Shown here one piece after another: positions 1 to 6,528 of a DNA stretch of 8,977 bases (the first letter of the stretch is position 1; every line of letters begins with the position of its first letter). Under the pieces are notes generated by a model that was not told where the DNA came from, made no database searches, and saw nothing but the letters and a program-made list of their open reading frames with translations. Made by a program: the position numbers and the translations under genes. The DNA lies in assembly GCA_002720125.1 (NCBI GenBank), contig PBGQ01000021.1, positions 35,186 through 44,162 on the forward strand, in the 5' to 3' direction. Origin of the DNA: Rickettsiales bacterium (GTDB taxonomy: Bacteria > Pseudomonadota > Alphaproteobacteria > TMED109).

Positions 1-8
1 TATATGTT

Positions 9-1694
9 ATGAAATTTTATATCATTTTTAAAAAAAATGCAAAAAAACTATTAGCTTTACTATGTTTGTTTAGTTTGTCTTTTTGTCTTTATGGAAACGA
101 CAAAAAAGGCTTTAGCAAATCTTATTACGGATCAATCTTGTCTGGACAAATAGCCAACTATAGCAATCAATCAGATATTGCTTCTGAATACCTTGATTTT
201 GCTAATAAATTTAATCCAAAAAATAAGAAAGTTTATAACCTAAGTTTAATGTCATTAATATTAAGCGGTAAGGTTGATGACGCAATTGATAAGGTAAAAC
301 TTTATCAAAATTATGAGGAAAAAAACAAATATGAAACACAAATAACAGACTTGCTTTTGCTTATAAATCTAATTAAAGATTCGAAAAACAAGGAAGCTCT
401 GGAATTTATAGACAATAAAAAAGATATATTAATAACTGATAAAATAAAACCTTTATTAAAAGCCTGGCTGTCAGATAGTTTTAAAGTCGCAAAAAGATAT
501 CTAGATGAGTATGAATATAAGACTGAGGGATTGTCTTTGAGTAATATATATTTTCATCATTTAGCATTAATATCTTCACATTTTGGCTTTGATGAAGAAG
601 CTTACAAGGCATATAACGAGGGATTAAAAAACTTTACATTAGAAAAAACTAGAACATTATATTTTTATTCACGTTTTCTTAGCAAGCATCCACAGTATAA
701 AGACAAAGATAATATTTTAGAAAAATTTCATAAATCGAATCCTGATCATAGTTTTGCAATTTTTAAAAACAATAAGAATAAAAACAATATAGATATTGAT
801 AATTTTAAATCTGGAATAGCTGAATTACTTTATAATATGGCTGAAACACTATACGGCCAAGGAATGAACGACACATCTATAGCATTTGCTCAAATATCCT
901 TATATCTAAATGAAAATAATCCTATAGCACATTTTATTCTAGCAGAAAATTATCAATTAATGGGCCAAAAGAAAAAGGCAATTAATACGCTTAAAAAAAT
1001 TAGTTTGAATAGCTATTTGGGATGGAATTCTTATTTAAAAATTGCTGACCTGTATGTGGATTTGGAAAATTATGAATTGGCTAAGGATTATCTACTTAGG
1101 CTCAAAGATCAGAAAAGTACAGGGTTAGATGTTTATTATAAGTTAGGAGAACTTTATCATGCACAAAAAAAATATAAAAAAGCAATATATTTTTTTTCCA
1201 GATGCATTGAACTTATTAAAAATCCTAAGAGAAATCATTGGTATATATATTATTCAAGAGGTATGTCATATGAAAGATCAAATAAGTGGAATGAAGCAGA
1301 AAAAGATTTTCTTTTTTCTCTAGAGCTATTTCCTAATCAACCTTTAGTTTTGAATTATTTAGGATACTCTTGGATTGATTATGGGAAAAATCTCATAGAA
1401 GCAAAAAAACTTATTAGAAAAGCTGTGCAATTAAGACCTAAGGATGGCTACTTTATAGATAGTCTAGGTTGGGCATTTTACAGAATGGGAGATTATACTA
1501 ATGCTGTAAAAGAATTAGAAAGAGCAGTTGAAATTGTACCTAATGATCCCATCATAAACGATCATCTCGGTGATGCATTATGGAGAGCAGGCTATGAAAA
1601 TGAAGCAATATTTCAATGGAAAAGAGCTCTTATTTATAAACCAGAAAATGATTTGAAAGAAGCAATAATGTATAAATTAAGAAAAGGGCTTTAG
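9..1694 (+). CDS. Exported TPR-repeat protein (scaffold-type, function unknown)
   Basis: A 561-residue protein. The N-terminus has a Lys-rich n-region and a hydrophobic core (about residues 13-27) ending near Leu-Tyr-Gly, so it looks like a Sec signal peptide and the mature protein is probably periplasmic. Residues about 30-100 show degenerate helical repeats. From about 275 to 550 there are successive TPR units; the last two (about 478-512 and 513-545) are clear, with the Gly-Trp-Ala-Phe-Tyr and Asp-His-Leu-Gly-Asp-Ala-Leu-Trp patterns seen in alphaproteobacterial TPR proteins encoded beside ispE. TPRs bind partner proteins; no enzymatic domain is visible. The ATG at 9 is chosen because the signal peptide starts there. 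The frame is open to the left edge, so a slightly earlier start cannot be excluded. The ATG overlaps a TGA at 10-12 in another frame, which could be the stop of an upstream gene. In other alphaproteobacteria I recall that neighbour often being ETF-ubiquinone oxidoreductase, but it cannot be seen here. The stop lies just before ispE, suggesting coupled translation. Confidence 0.85.
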   Translation: MKFYIIFKKNAKKLLALLCLFSLSFCLYGNDKKGFSKSYYGSILSGQIANYSNQSDIASEYLDFANKFNPKNKKVYNLSLMSLILSGKVDDAIDKVKLYQNYEEKNKYETQITDLLLLINLIKDSKNKEALEFIDNKKDILITDKIKPLLKAWLSDSFKVAKRYLDEYEYKTEGLSLSNIYFHHLALISSHFGFDEEAYKAYNEGLKNFTLEKTRTLYFYSRFLSKHPQYKDKDNILEKFHKSNPDHSFAIFKNNKNKNNIDIDNFKSGIAELLYNMAETLYGQGMNDTSIAFAQISLYLNENNPIAHFILAENYQLMGQKKKAINTLKKISLNSYLGWNSYLKIADLYVDLENYELAKDYLLRLKDQKSTGLDVYYKLGELYHAQKKYKKAIYFFSRCIELIKNPKRNHWYIYYSRGMSYERSNKWNEAEKDFLFSLELFPNQPLVLNYLGYSWIDYGKNLIEAKKLIRKAVQLRPKDGYFIDSLGWAFYRMGDYTNAVKELERAVEIVPNDPIINDHLGDALWRAGYENEAIFQWKRALIYKPENDLKEAIMYKLRKGL

Positions 1695-1803
1695 CATACC
1701 TATTGATTGTAAGAATTACTGCGAAAAAGCATACGCAAAATTAAATCTTACTTTTAGGGTAATTCAAAAATTATCAGATAATTATCACTCTATTGAAACC
1801 ATA
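1681..1803 (+). other. ispE 5' coding segment lacking a standard start codon
   Basis: This segment is open in the ispE frame and encodes the conserved family N-terminus (Lys-Ala-Tyr-Ala-Lys-Leu-Asn-Leu at 1726-1749, then Asp-Asn-Tyr-His-Ser-Ile-Glu-Thr at 1777-1800), yet contains no ATG, GTG or TTG in that frame. The only ribosome-binding-like sequence is AAGGG at 1684-1688, inside the end of the TPR gene. It is 7 bases before ATA 1696 and 13 bases before ATT 1702. In the neighbouring frame, TTG at 1703 opens a peptide reading M-I-V-R-I-T-A-K-K that would join the conserved frame at GCA 1729 if the five-A run at 1724-1728 had one more A, or if ribosomes slipped back by one. The sequence alone does not separate an unusual start, a frameshift and a base-call error. 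Confidence 0.8.
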
Positions 1804-2568
1804 ATGGTTTTTTTTCCTGATATATATGATACTCTATCTATAAAGATTAGTGATAAAACTAATATCACTATTAAAGGGGCATTCGCAAAGGAACTTATAA
1901 GCCGAGGCGGAGACAAACTTATTTCGAAGACAATAAAAGAATTTGCTAATTTTTTCTCTAAAAATATAAAAATTGATGTAGTATTAAAAAAAGAGATACC
2001 TCTCGGCTCAGGCTTAGGTGGAGGGTCAGCTGATGCTTCTGCAGTAGCTAGAGCTATATGTAAGATATTTAAAATTAAGTATAAAAAAAAAGAGCTATTA
2101 ACAATTCTTAAAAGAATAGGAGCGGATTGTCCTGCTTGTTTCTTTTCTACTAATTTATTAGCAGAAGGAATTGGTGAAAAAATAACTTTTTTAAAGAAAA
2201 TTAATTATAACCCTTGGACTTTGATAATTACTCCTCCTATAAATATTTCAACTAAGAAAATATTTGATAGCTTTCAAGGACCTTTTTCAAAAAAAAATAA
2301 ATTAACATATTCTGTTTCTAATTTACTTTATGATATGAATAACTTTAAAAATCCCTTAGAAGAAGTAGTAAAAAAGGAATTTCATTCACTTAATAAATTA
2401 TTTAAATCATTACCAAAAATAAATAATATAACACCACCTAGAATGTCAGGAACTGGCTCAAGCATTTTTATTTTATTTAATACTCAAAAAGAAGCAGAGA
2501 TATATATTTCAAATATTGAAAGAATAACTACTGATTGTTGGAAAAAAATTTCTCAATTAAGATTATAA
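1702..2568 (+). CDS. ispE: 4-diphosphocytidyl-2-C-methyl-D-erythritol kinase, start uncertain
   Basis: IspE phosphorylates CDP-methylerythritol with ATP in the MEP route to isopentenyl diphosphate, in the cytosol. GHMP-kinase features in order: Ala-Lys-Leu-Asn-Leu (K13, N15), Tyr-His-Ser-Ile-Glu, the ATP loop Pro-Leu-Gly-Ser-Gly-Leu-Gly-Gly-Gly-Ser-Ala-Asp (100-111), Gly-Ala-Asp-Cys-Pro with D142, and the C-terminal Met-Ser-Gly-Thr-Gly-Ser-Ser loop. K13 and D142 correspond to the catalytic Lys10/Asp141 of the E. coli enzyme. The first in-frame ATG, at 1804, would remove 34 residues including that Lys, so it cannot be the true start. In this frame, between the in-frame stop at 1678-1680 and 1804, there is no ATG, GTG or TTG. 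I place the start at ATT 1702 (288 residues, close to the usual 280-290). ATA at 1696, or a TTG at 1703 in the next frame joined by a frameshift, are alternatives. The gene follows the TPR stop (1692-1694) with almost no spacer. Function is near certain; the 5' end is not. Confidence 0.9.
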   Translation: MDCKNYCEKAYAKLNLTFRVIQKLSDNYHSIETIMVFFPDIYDTLSIKISDKTNITIKGAFAKELISRGGDKLISKTIKEFANFFSKNIKIDVVLKKEIPLGSGLGGGSADASAVARAICKIFKIKYKKKELLTILKRIGADCPACFFSTNLLAEGIGEKITFLKKINYNPWTLIITPPINISTKKIFDSFQGPFSKKNKLTYSVSNLLYDMNNFKNPLEEVVKKEFHSLNKLFKSLPKINNITPPRMSGTGSSIFILFNTQKEAEIYISNIERITTDCWKKISQLRL

Positions 2569-3428
2569 TTTATAGATCTTCTTAAAATACTTAATCTAAT
2601 AGTATTTTCTAACAAACTGTGAATGGTCATAGGTCCGACGCCTCCAGGTACAGGTGTAATAGCACTAACTTTAGAGAGCACATCATGATAGTCCACATCA
2701 CCTGCTAATTTACTATGCCCTTCTTCACTTTTTACTGAGTTTATACCTACATCTAATACAATGGCTCCTGGCTTTACCCATTCTTTCTTTATCAAATGAG
2801 GAACACCTACCGCAGCAATAAGTATATCTTTATTTGAGCATAAATCTTTAATATTTTTGCTTTTAGAATGACAAAGGGTTACTGTAGCATTTTTATTAGT
2901 TAATAAATAAGAAAGTGGTCTACCTACAATACTTGATCTACCAACTATAATAATATTCTTTCCTTCCATTTTAGTTACTGAGTTTAATAGCTTAAAGCAA
3001 CCCAAGGGTGTACATGGTATTACCTTTGGTCTACCTAAAGCCAAAAGTCCTATGTTTTCTGGATGAAATCCATCCACATCTTTGTTCGGATTAATGCACT
3101 CTATTATTTTATCAGGATCAATTTGAGTTGGGAGAGGTAATTGAACTAATATCCCATCAATGTTCTCATTTTCATTACATTCTTTAATTGTAGTTATTAA
3201 TTCATTTTCCTTAACATCTATTGGTATTCTTATAACTTTTGACTTTATACCTATTTCTTTTGCTTTTGCTTCTTTATTTCTAACGTATATTTCACTTGCT
3301 TTGTTATTTCCTACTAGAATTACCGCCAAACATGGTATCAAACTAAACTTTTCCTTAAGGTCAAATAAGTAGTTTTTTAATATTGCATTTAAATTGTTTG
3401 CAGTTTTTTTTCCATCAATTATATTCAT
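2553..3428 (-). CDS. folD: Methylene-THF dehydrogenase / methenyl-THF cyclohydrolase
   Basis: FolD is a bifunctional cytosolic enzyme that interconverts 5,10-methylene-, 5,10-methenyl- and 10-formyl-tetrahydrofolate using NADP, supplying one-carbon units for purines and formyl-Met-tRNA. The 291-residue product has the family length. Visible motifs: Tyr-Val-Arg-Asn-Lys (Y48, K52), Gln-Leu-Pro-Leu-Pro (Q96), Asp-Val-Asp-Gly-Phe-His-Pro (D119), Pro-Cys-Thr-Pro-Leu-Gly (138-143), the NADP-binding Val-Gly-Arg-Ser-Ser-Ile-Val-Gly-Arg-Pro (162-171) and Pro-Val-Pro-Gly-Gly-Val-Gly-Pro-Met-Thr (259-268). Y48, K52, Q96 and D119 sit two positions before the E. coli catalytic residues Y50, K54, Q98 and D121, so the enzyme should be active. 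The ATG at 3428 is supported by an AAAGGA Shine-Dalgarno at 3436-3441, 7 bases upstream. The gene is divergent from the tRNA and appears monocistronic. Its last 16 bases overlap the end of ispE on the other strand. Confidence 0.97.
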   Translation of the reverse strand: MNIIDGKKTANNLNAILKNYLFDLKEKFSLIPCLAVILVGNNKASEIYVRNKEAKAKEIGIKSKVIRIPIDVKENELITTIKECNENENIDGILVQLPLPTQIDPDKIIECINPNKDVDGFHPENIGLLALGRPKVIPCTPLGCFKLLNSVTKMEGKNIIIVGRSSIVGRPLSYLLTNKNATVTLCHSKSKNIKDLCSNKDILIAAVGVPHLIKKEWVKPGAIVLDVGINSVKSEEGHSKLAGDVDYHDVLSKVSAITPVPGGVGPMTIHSLLENTIRLSILRRSINYNLN

Positions 3429-3472
3429 TAAAAAATCCTTTCGTTACTCTTGCTCAAATTAAAAATAAATGC

Positions 3473-3484
3473 AATATTATAATA
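3473..3484. promoter_or_regulatory. Candidate divergent promoter core (self-complementary -10)
   Basis: In the 60-base folD/tRNA spacer, the octamer ATTATAAT at 3476-3483 is its own reverse complement and contains TATAAT on both strands (3478-3483 on +, 3481-3476 on -). On the plus strand TATAAT ends only 5 bases before the mature tRNA, so the overlapping TATTAT at 3475-3480 is a more comfortable -10 and would start transcription within a base or two of the tRNA. TTGCTC at 3450-3455 is a possible -35 with a 19-base spacer. On the minus strand initiation would fall near 3469, giving folD a leader of about 40 bases, with no good -35 seen. AT-rich DNA makes chance matches easy, so this is only a candidate. 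Confidence 0.35.
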
Positions 3485-3488
3485 AAAT

Positions 3489-3563
3489 TGGGGGATAGTT
3501 TAATTGGTAGAACAGCGGGTTTTGATCCCGTCAGTCCAGGTTCGAGTCCCGGTCCCCCAGCCA
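3489..3563 (+). tRNA. tRNA-Gln (anticodon TTG), CCA encoded
   Basis: A complete cloverleaf can be folded by hand. The acceptor stem TGGGGGA (3489-3495) pairs with TCCCCCA (3553-3559). The D arm holds the GG pair in AATTGGTAG. The anticodon stem GCGGG/CCCGT encloses the loop TTTTGAT, whose anticodon is TTG, reading CAA and, with wobble modification, CAG. The T arm carries the conserved GGTTCGAGTCC. Discriminator G3560 is followed by encoded CCA at 3561-3563. The weak T1-A72 first pair together with G73 is a known identity hallmark of bacterial glutamine tRNAs and supports the assignment. It lies divergent from folD and 21 bases upstream of the next gene on the same strand, with no terminator visible between them, so it may share a transcript with the lipid A operon. 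Confidence 0.97.
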
Positions 3564-3584
3564 CCTAACAATCCGGGGTAAACA

Positions 3585-3938
3585 TTGATTAGAGTATTTT
3601 CTTATAAAGTAAAAGTGTTATTTATTGCGATTACATTATCTAAAAATTTGTATGCTCAAATGAATTATGAAACCTTGTTTTACCAGTCTCTCTCAAAATG
3701 GAAAATAAATTATAAGTCTTTAGAAGGGCATAAAGCAGGAGCTGCTTGTATAAATAAGGAAATAACTAATGTAAACAAGATAGAGGCACTTGGTTTTAGT
3801 TTTCAATCTTATGATATAAATTACGCTAAAGAAGTTGCAATGACGGGATGTAAACAAATGAAAAAAAAAAAAATCTTAAAAGACTGTAAATGCGAAATTA
3901 TTATAGTGAATGATAAAGCTATAAAGGAGATTAAATGA
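3585..3938 (+). CDS. Small secreted four-cysteine protein of unknown function
   Basis: A 117-residue product that I do not recognise with certainty. Residues 1-24 look like a signal peptide: basic start (R3, K8, K10), hydrophobic core Val-Leu-Phe-Ile-Ala-Ile, and a Leu-Tyr-Ala end before Q25, a plausible signal peptidase I site. The mature part of about 93 residues has four cysteines (C55, C89, C101, C103), which could form two disulfides in the periplasm. The arrangement of an Ala/Gly-Phe strand, an Ala-rich helix ending in Gly-Cys, then Cys-x-Cys followed by a hydrophobic strand and Asn-Asp-Lys, loosely recalls small DUF4189-like exported proteins; this is by eye only. TTG 3585 is preferred because it keeps the signal peptide and has GGGGT at 3575-3579, 5 bases upstream. 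The first ATG (3660, M26) would remove the signal. The stop overlaps the tldE start as ATGA, so the two are translationally coupled. A 13-A tract lies inside (3861-3873). Confidence 0.75.
   Translation: MIRVFSYKVKVLFIAITLSKNLYAQMNYETLFYQSLSKWKINYKSLEGHKAGAACINKEITNVNKIEALGFSFQSYDINYAKEVAMTGCKQMKKKKILKDCKCEIIIVNDKAIKEIK
3861..3873 (+). repeat. 13-base poly-A tract inside the small secreted protein gene
   Basis: Thirteen consecutive A's follow ATG at 3858-3860 and encode the Lys run at residues 93-96. It is the longest single-base run I noticed in the window; lpxK and the acyltransferase gene each have a run of ten. A gain or loss of one A, at the DNA level or by RNA polymerase slippage, would end the frame within a few codons and remove C101 and C103. 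Confidence 0.9.
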
Positions 3939-5245
3939 AATATTTAAAAGTTAATGACTTATGTCAAAAGTTAATTGATTTACATAAAAAGTACAATTTA
4001 ACAGATTTAGAAGTGAAAGTTACAAAAAATGAAAGTAAATCTATTAAGACTAGAAATGTTAAATTAGAAAATATAGAAAAGTCTTCTTCTTTAAATTTCG
4101 TGCTTAATGTTTATAAAGGAAAAAAGAGAGCTAGCATAAAAAATAATAATTTTGAACAAATTAATGAAATTGAATTACTAGAAAGAGCGAGTAGTATGGT
4201 CAATTCTCTGCCTGAAGAAACTCATTCTAGCCTTCCTGATGCAACACATTATCCTAATAATATAAAAAATTTAGACATATTTGATAATGAGTTATTTTCT
4301 GAAAGAAAACTAAAAGAGATGGCAATGGAGGCTGAAGAGGCAATGTTGGAAACAAAAAATATTACCAATACTGAAGGGGCTACTGCTAGTATTGTAAAAA
4401 AAAGCACAAAGATATTTTCGTCAAGAGGTTTTTCTGCCAGCTATAAAAAATCTTTAAATAGTATATCTGCTATAGCAATTGCTGGAAAAGATATGAATAT
4501 GCAGAGAGATTATGAATTTGCTACTTCTACTCATATGAATGATCTTCCTGTTATGTCTACAATTGGAAAAAAAGCAGCAAACAGAGCTACTTCAAGATTG
4601 ATGTCTAAGAAGATTAAAAGTTGTACTCTAGATGTGGTCTTTGAGCCTCGTGTCGCTAAAAGTATACTTTCTTCATTTTCATCTTGTATTAATGGAAATT
4701 CAATAGCTAGAGGGACGTCTTTTTTAATTGGAAAAAAAAATAAATCAATTTTTAGAAAAGGTATTAATATAACCAACAATCCTCTAAAAGACCGTTGTAT
4801 AGGTTCCGTACCTTATGACTATAATGGCGTAAAAAACTCAAATATATATTTGGTAAAAGATGGTGTTTTGGATAATTATTTCCTTAATACTAGATCTGCA
4901 AGACAATTAAATATGAAACCTAATGGCAACTCATCACCTTACAATCTAATATTAGAAAATGGTAAAAGTTCAGCTGAAGAATTAATTAAAAGCATAGATA
5001 GGGGATTTTATGTGACAGAAATGTTAGGTATGAGCTTCAATCAAGTAACCGGAGATTATAGCAGAGGAGCAACTGGATTCATGATAGAAAATGGTATTAT
5101 AACCTACCCTGTAAGTGAAGTAACCATTGCAGATAATATGAAAAATATGCTAATGAAATTATTACCTGCAAATGATCTTGTAATAAATGAAAATATTAAT
5201 ACTCCAACCATATTGATAGAGAAAATGAGCCTTGCTGGCATCTAA
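3935..5245 (+). CDS. pmbA: TldE/PmbA subunit of the TldD/TldE metalloprotease
   Basis: In E. coli TldE (PmbA) pairs with TldD to form a cytosolic protease that matures microcin B17 and degrades unfolded peptides such as CcdA. TldD carries the metal-binding HExxxH motif and TldE does not. This 436-residue protein has no HExxxH and matches TldE along its length: an N-terminal region with Glu-Ala-Glu-Glu-Ala-Met, a central Ser-Arg-Gly-Phe-Ser-Ala-Ser-Tyr, then Arg-Gly-Thr-Ser-Phe-Leu, the Gly-Asp-Tyr-Ser-Arg-Gly-Ala-Thr-Gly-Phe block, Pro-Val-Ser-Glu-Val-Thr-Ile-Ala and a C-terminal Pro-Thr-Ile-Leu-Ile-Glu-Lys-Met. The ATG at 3935 has a strong AAGGAG (3924-3929) 5 bases upstream and overlaps the preceding stop by 4 bases. 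waaA starts 2 bases after its stop. In many alphaproteobacteria tldE is linked to waaA-lpxK, often with cysQ and a DUF4170 gene between; those are absent here. tldD is not in the window, and the natural substrate is unknown. Confidence 0.95.
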   Translation: MKYLKVNDLCQKLIDLHKKYNLTDLEVKVTKNESKSIKTRNVKLENIEKSSSLNFVLNVYKGKKRASIKNNNFEQINEIELLERASSMVNSLPEETHSSLPDATHYPNNIKNLDIFDNELFSERKLKEMAMEAEEAMLETKNITNTEGATASIVKKSTKIFSSRGFSASYKKSLNSISAIAIAGKDMNMQRDYEFATSTHMNDLPVMSTIGKKAANRATSRLMSKKIKSCTLDVVFEPRVAKSILSSFSSCINGNSIARGTSFLIGKKNKSIFRKGINITNNPLKDRCIGSVPYDYNGVKNSNIYLVKDGVLDNYFLNTRSARQLNMKPNGNSSPYNLILENGKSSAEELIKSIDRGFYVTEMLGMSFNQVTGDYSRGATGFMIENGIITYPVSEVTIADNMKNMLMKLLPANDLVINENINTPTILIEKMSLAGI

Positions 5246-5247
5246 AA

Positions 5248-6528
5248 ATGGTATTTTTTGCATATAATTTTTTACTGTTATCCTTTCTTCCCTGTACTAT
5301 CTTGTATTTTTTTTTAAGGTTAGTATTTGGCAAAGAGGATAAAAAAAGATTTTTAGAAAAATTTGGTTTTTATAATATAAAAAGAAAGAAAAATGTTAAT
5401 TTGATTTGGTTTCACGCCTGCAGTGTAGGAGAGGCAAAATCTATATTTTCCTTAATTGATATTTTTTTACAAAATAATTATCAAATACTAATCACCTCTA
5501 GTACAAAAATGTCTTCTGTTTATATAAAAGAAAATTTTCAAGAAAAAGTAATTCATCAATTCCTTCCTATTGACTATAAATTTGCAGTTTTAAGGTTTTT
5601 ACAACACTGGAAACCCAATATAGGTGTTTTTGTTGAATCCGAAATATGGCCTAACTTGATTCTGTCCTCAAAAAAATTAAATATACCGTTATGTCTTATA
5701 CAAGCAACTTTTTCAAATAGGACAATTAAAAGATGGCATTTCTTTAGAAAATTTTTTCAATTTTTAATGAGTAACTTTAAATTCATAGTTGCACAATCTA
5801 TCGATGATAGAAATAGAATTTGTGACTTTGTTGATATAAATATTGCTGAAGTTTGTAATATGAAGCTTTCTTCCCAAAAACTTAGTGTTGACTTTAAGGA
5901 GGTCGCGAAGATAAAAAAAATATTAAAAAATAATAAAATAATAGCAGCATTGAGCACACATTCTGGTGAAGAAAAAATGATAATCAATACTTTTATTAAG
6001 GTAAAAAAAAAGTTAAAGGATACTGTCCTCTTTATACAACCCAGACACCCAAGTAGAAAAAAAGAAATAATTCAAGTTATGAAAGCAAGAAAAGTTAGTT
6101 TTAAAGTAAGGTCAGATTTAGAATATCCAAAACATAATACGGACATCTATTTATACGATACATTTGGAGAAAGCGGAAACCTGATAAGTCTATCTGAATT
6201 AATAATACTAGGCGGGACTTTAGTACCTATAGGCGGGCATAACTTAATAGAGCCAGCCCAGTTTGGAAAATGTATCATATGTGGTAAATACTATGATAAA
6301 ATAAAGGATCTAGTAAGCTTATTTAGAAAAGAGAAAGCCATAATAACCACTAATTCCATAGAGCTTGACCAACTAATAATTAATTTGCTAAAAAATGATA
6401 TCATTTTAAGAAAAACTGGGAAAAATGCTAAAAGCTTAACAAATAAGTTTAGTAAGCCAGAAAAACATTTATATAATAAAATTCGATATTTAAATGAAAA
6501 CAATGAAAACACCAGCATTTTGGTTTAA
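5248..6528 (+). CDS. waaA: 3-deoxy-D-manno-octulosonic acid (Kdo) transferase
   Basis: WaaA (KdtA) is an inner-membrane-attached GT-B glycosyltransferase (family GT30) that adds Kdo from CMP-Kdo to the lipid A precursor lipid IVA, on the cytosolic side. The 426-residue length is typical. A hydrophobic N-terminal anchor spans about residues 4-27. Next comes His-Ala-Cys-Ser-Val-Gly-Glu-Ala (56-63), whose E62 matches the catalytic Glu of the family, and Glu-Ser-Glu-Ile-Trp-Pro-Asn (130-136). The C-terminal nucleotide-sugar half has Ser-Thr-His-Ser-Gly-Glu-Glu (236-242), Pro-Arg-His-Pro-Ser-Arg (265-270) and Gly-Gly-His-Asn-Leu-Ile-Glu-Pro (329-336). Whether one or two Kdo units are added cannot be told from sequence. 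There is no Shine-Dalgarno before ATG 5248; it lies 2 bases after the pmbA stop and probably depends on coupling. The end overlaps the lpxK start by 35 bases. Confidence 0.96.
   Translation: MVFFAYNFLLLSFLPCTILYFFLRLVFGKEDKKRFLEKFGFYNIKRKKNVNLIWFHACSVGEAKSIFSLIDIFLQNNYQILITSSTKMSSVYIKENFQEKVIHQFLPIDYKFAVLRFLQHWKPNIGVFVESEIWPNLILSSKKLNIPLCLIQATFSNRTIKRWHFFRKFFQFLMSNFKFIVAQSIDDRNRICDFVDINIAEVCNMKLSSQKLSVDFKEVAKIKKILKNNKIIAALSTHSGEEKMIINTFIKVKKKLKDTVLFIQPRHPSRKKEIIQVMKARKVSFKVRSDLEYPKHNTDIYLYDTFGESGNLISLSELIILGGTLVPIGGHNLIEPAQFGKCIICGKYYDKIKDLVSLFRKEKAIITTNSIELDQLIINLLKNDIILRKTGKNAKSLTNKFSKPEKHLYNKIRYLNENNENTSILV

Noticed and set aside
69..104. Lipoprotein signal (lipobox) in the TPR protein
   Set aside because: The residue before the Cys is Phe (Leu-Ser-Phe-Cys), which does not fit a lipobox needing Gly, Ala or Ser there; an ordinary signal peptide is more likely.
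1723..1729. Classic dnaX-type -1 frameshift heptamer
   Set aside because: The site is G-AAA-AAG, not A-AAA-AAG, and no strong internal Shine-Dalgarno or downstream hairpin is seen. It is kept only as one of three explanations for the ispE start.
1804..2568. ispE beginning at the first in-frame ATG
   Set aside because: It would delete the Ala-Lys-Leu-Asn-Leu and Tyr-His-Ser blocks, including the catalytic Lys, which are encoded in the same frame immediately upstream.
2557..2580. TTAAGAT...ATCTT hairpin between ispE and folD
   Set aside because: The stem is short, AT-rich and interrupted, the loop is long and there is no T-run; it lies in folD coding sequence and is weak for a terminator.
3160..3372. 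70-codon plus-strand frame opposite folD
   Set aside because: It lies wholly antisense to a well-conserved folD, is hydrophobic and low in complexity, and has no ribosome site; it is a shadow frame.
3383..3568. 61-codon frame running across the tRNA
   Set aside because: It reads through the folD start, the spacer and the tRNA-Gln gene, so coding there is not credible.
3554..3578. CCCC...GGGG pairing as a terminator after the tRNA
   Set aside because: The stem is four pairs with a loop of about 16 bases, uses acceptor-stem bases, and has no T-run.
4531..4779. 82-codon minus-strand frame inside pmbA
   Set aside because: It is antisense to conserved TldE sequence and has no recognisable protein features.
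5757..6518. Two minus-strand frames inside waaA (5757-5987 and 6291-6518)
   Set aside because: Both are antisense to conserved Kdo transferase sequence; their hydrophobic look is what the reverse strand of Lys/Asn-rich coding DNA gives.
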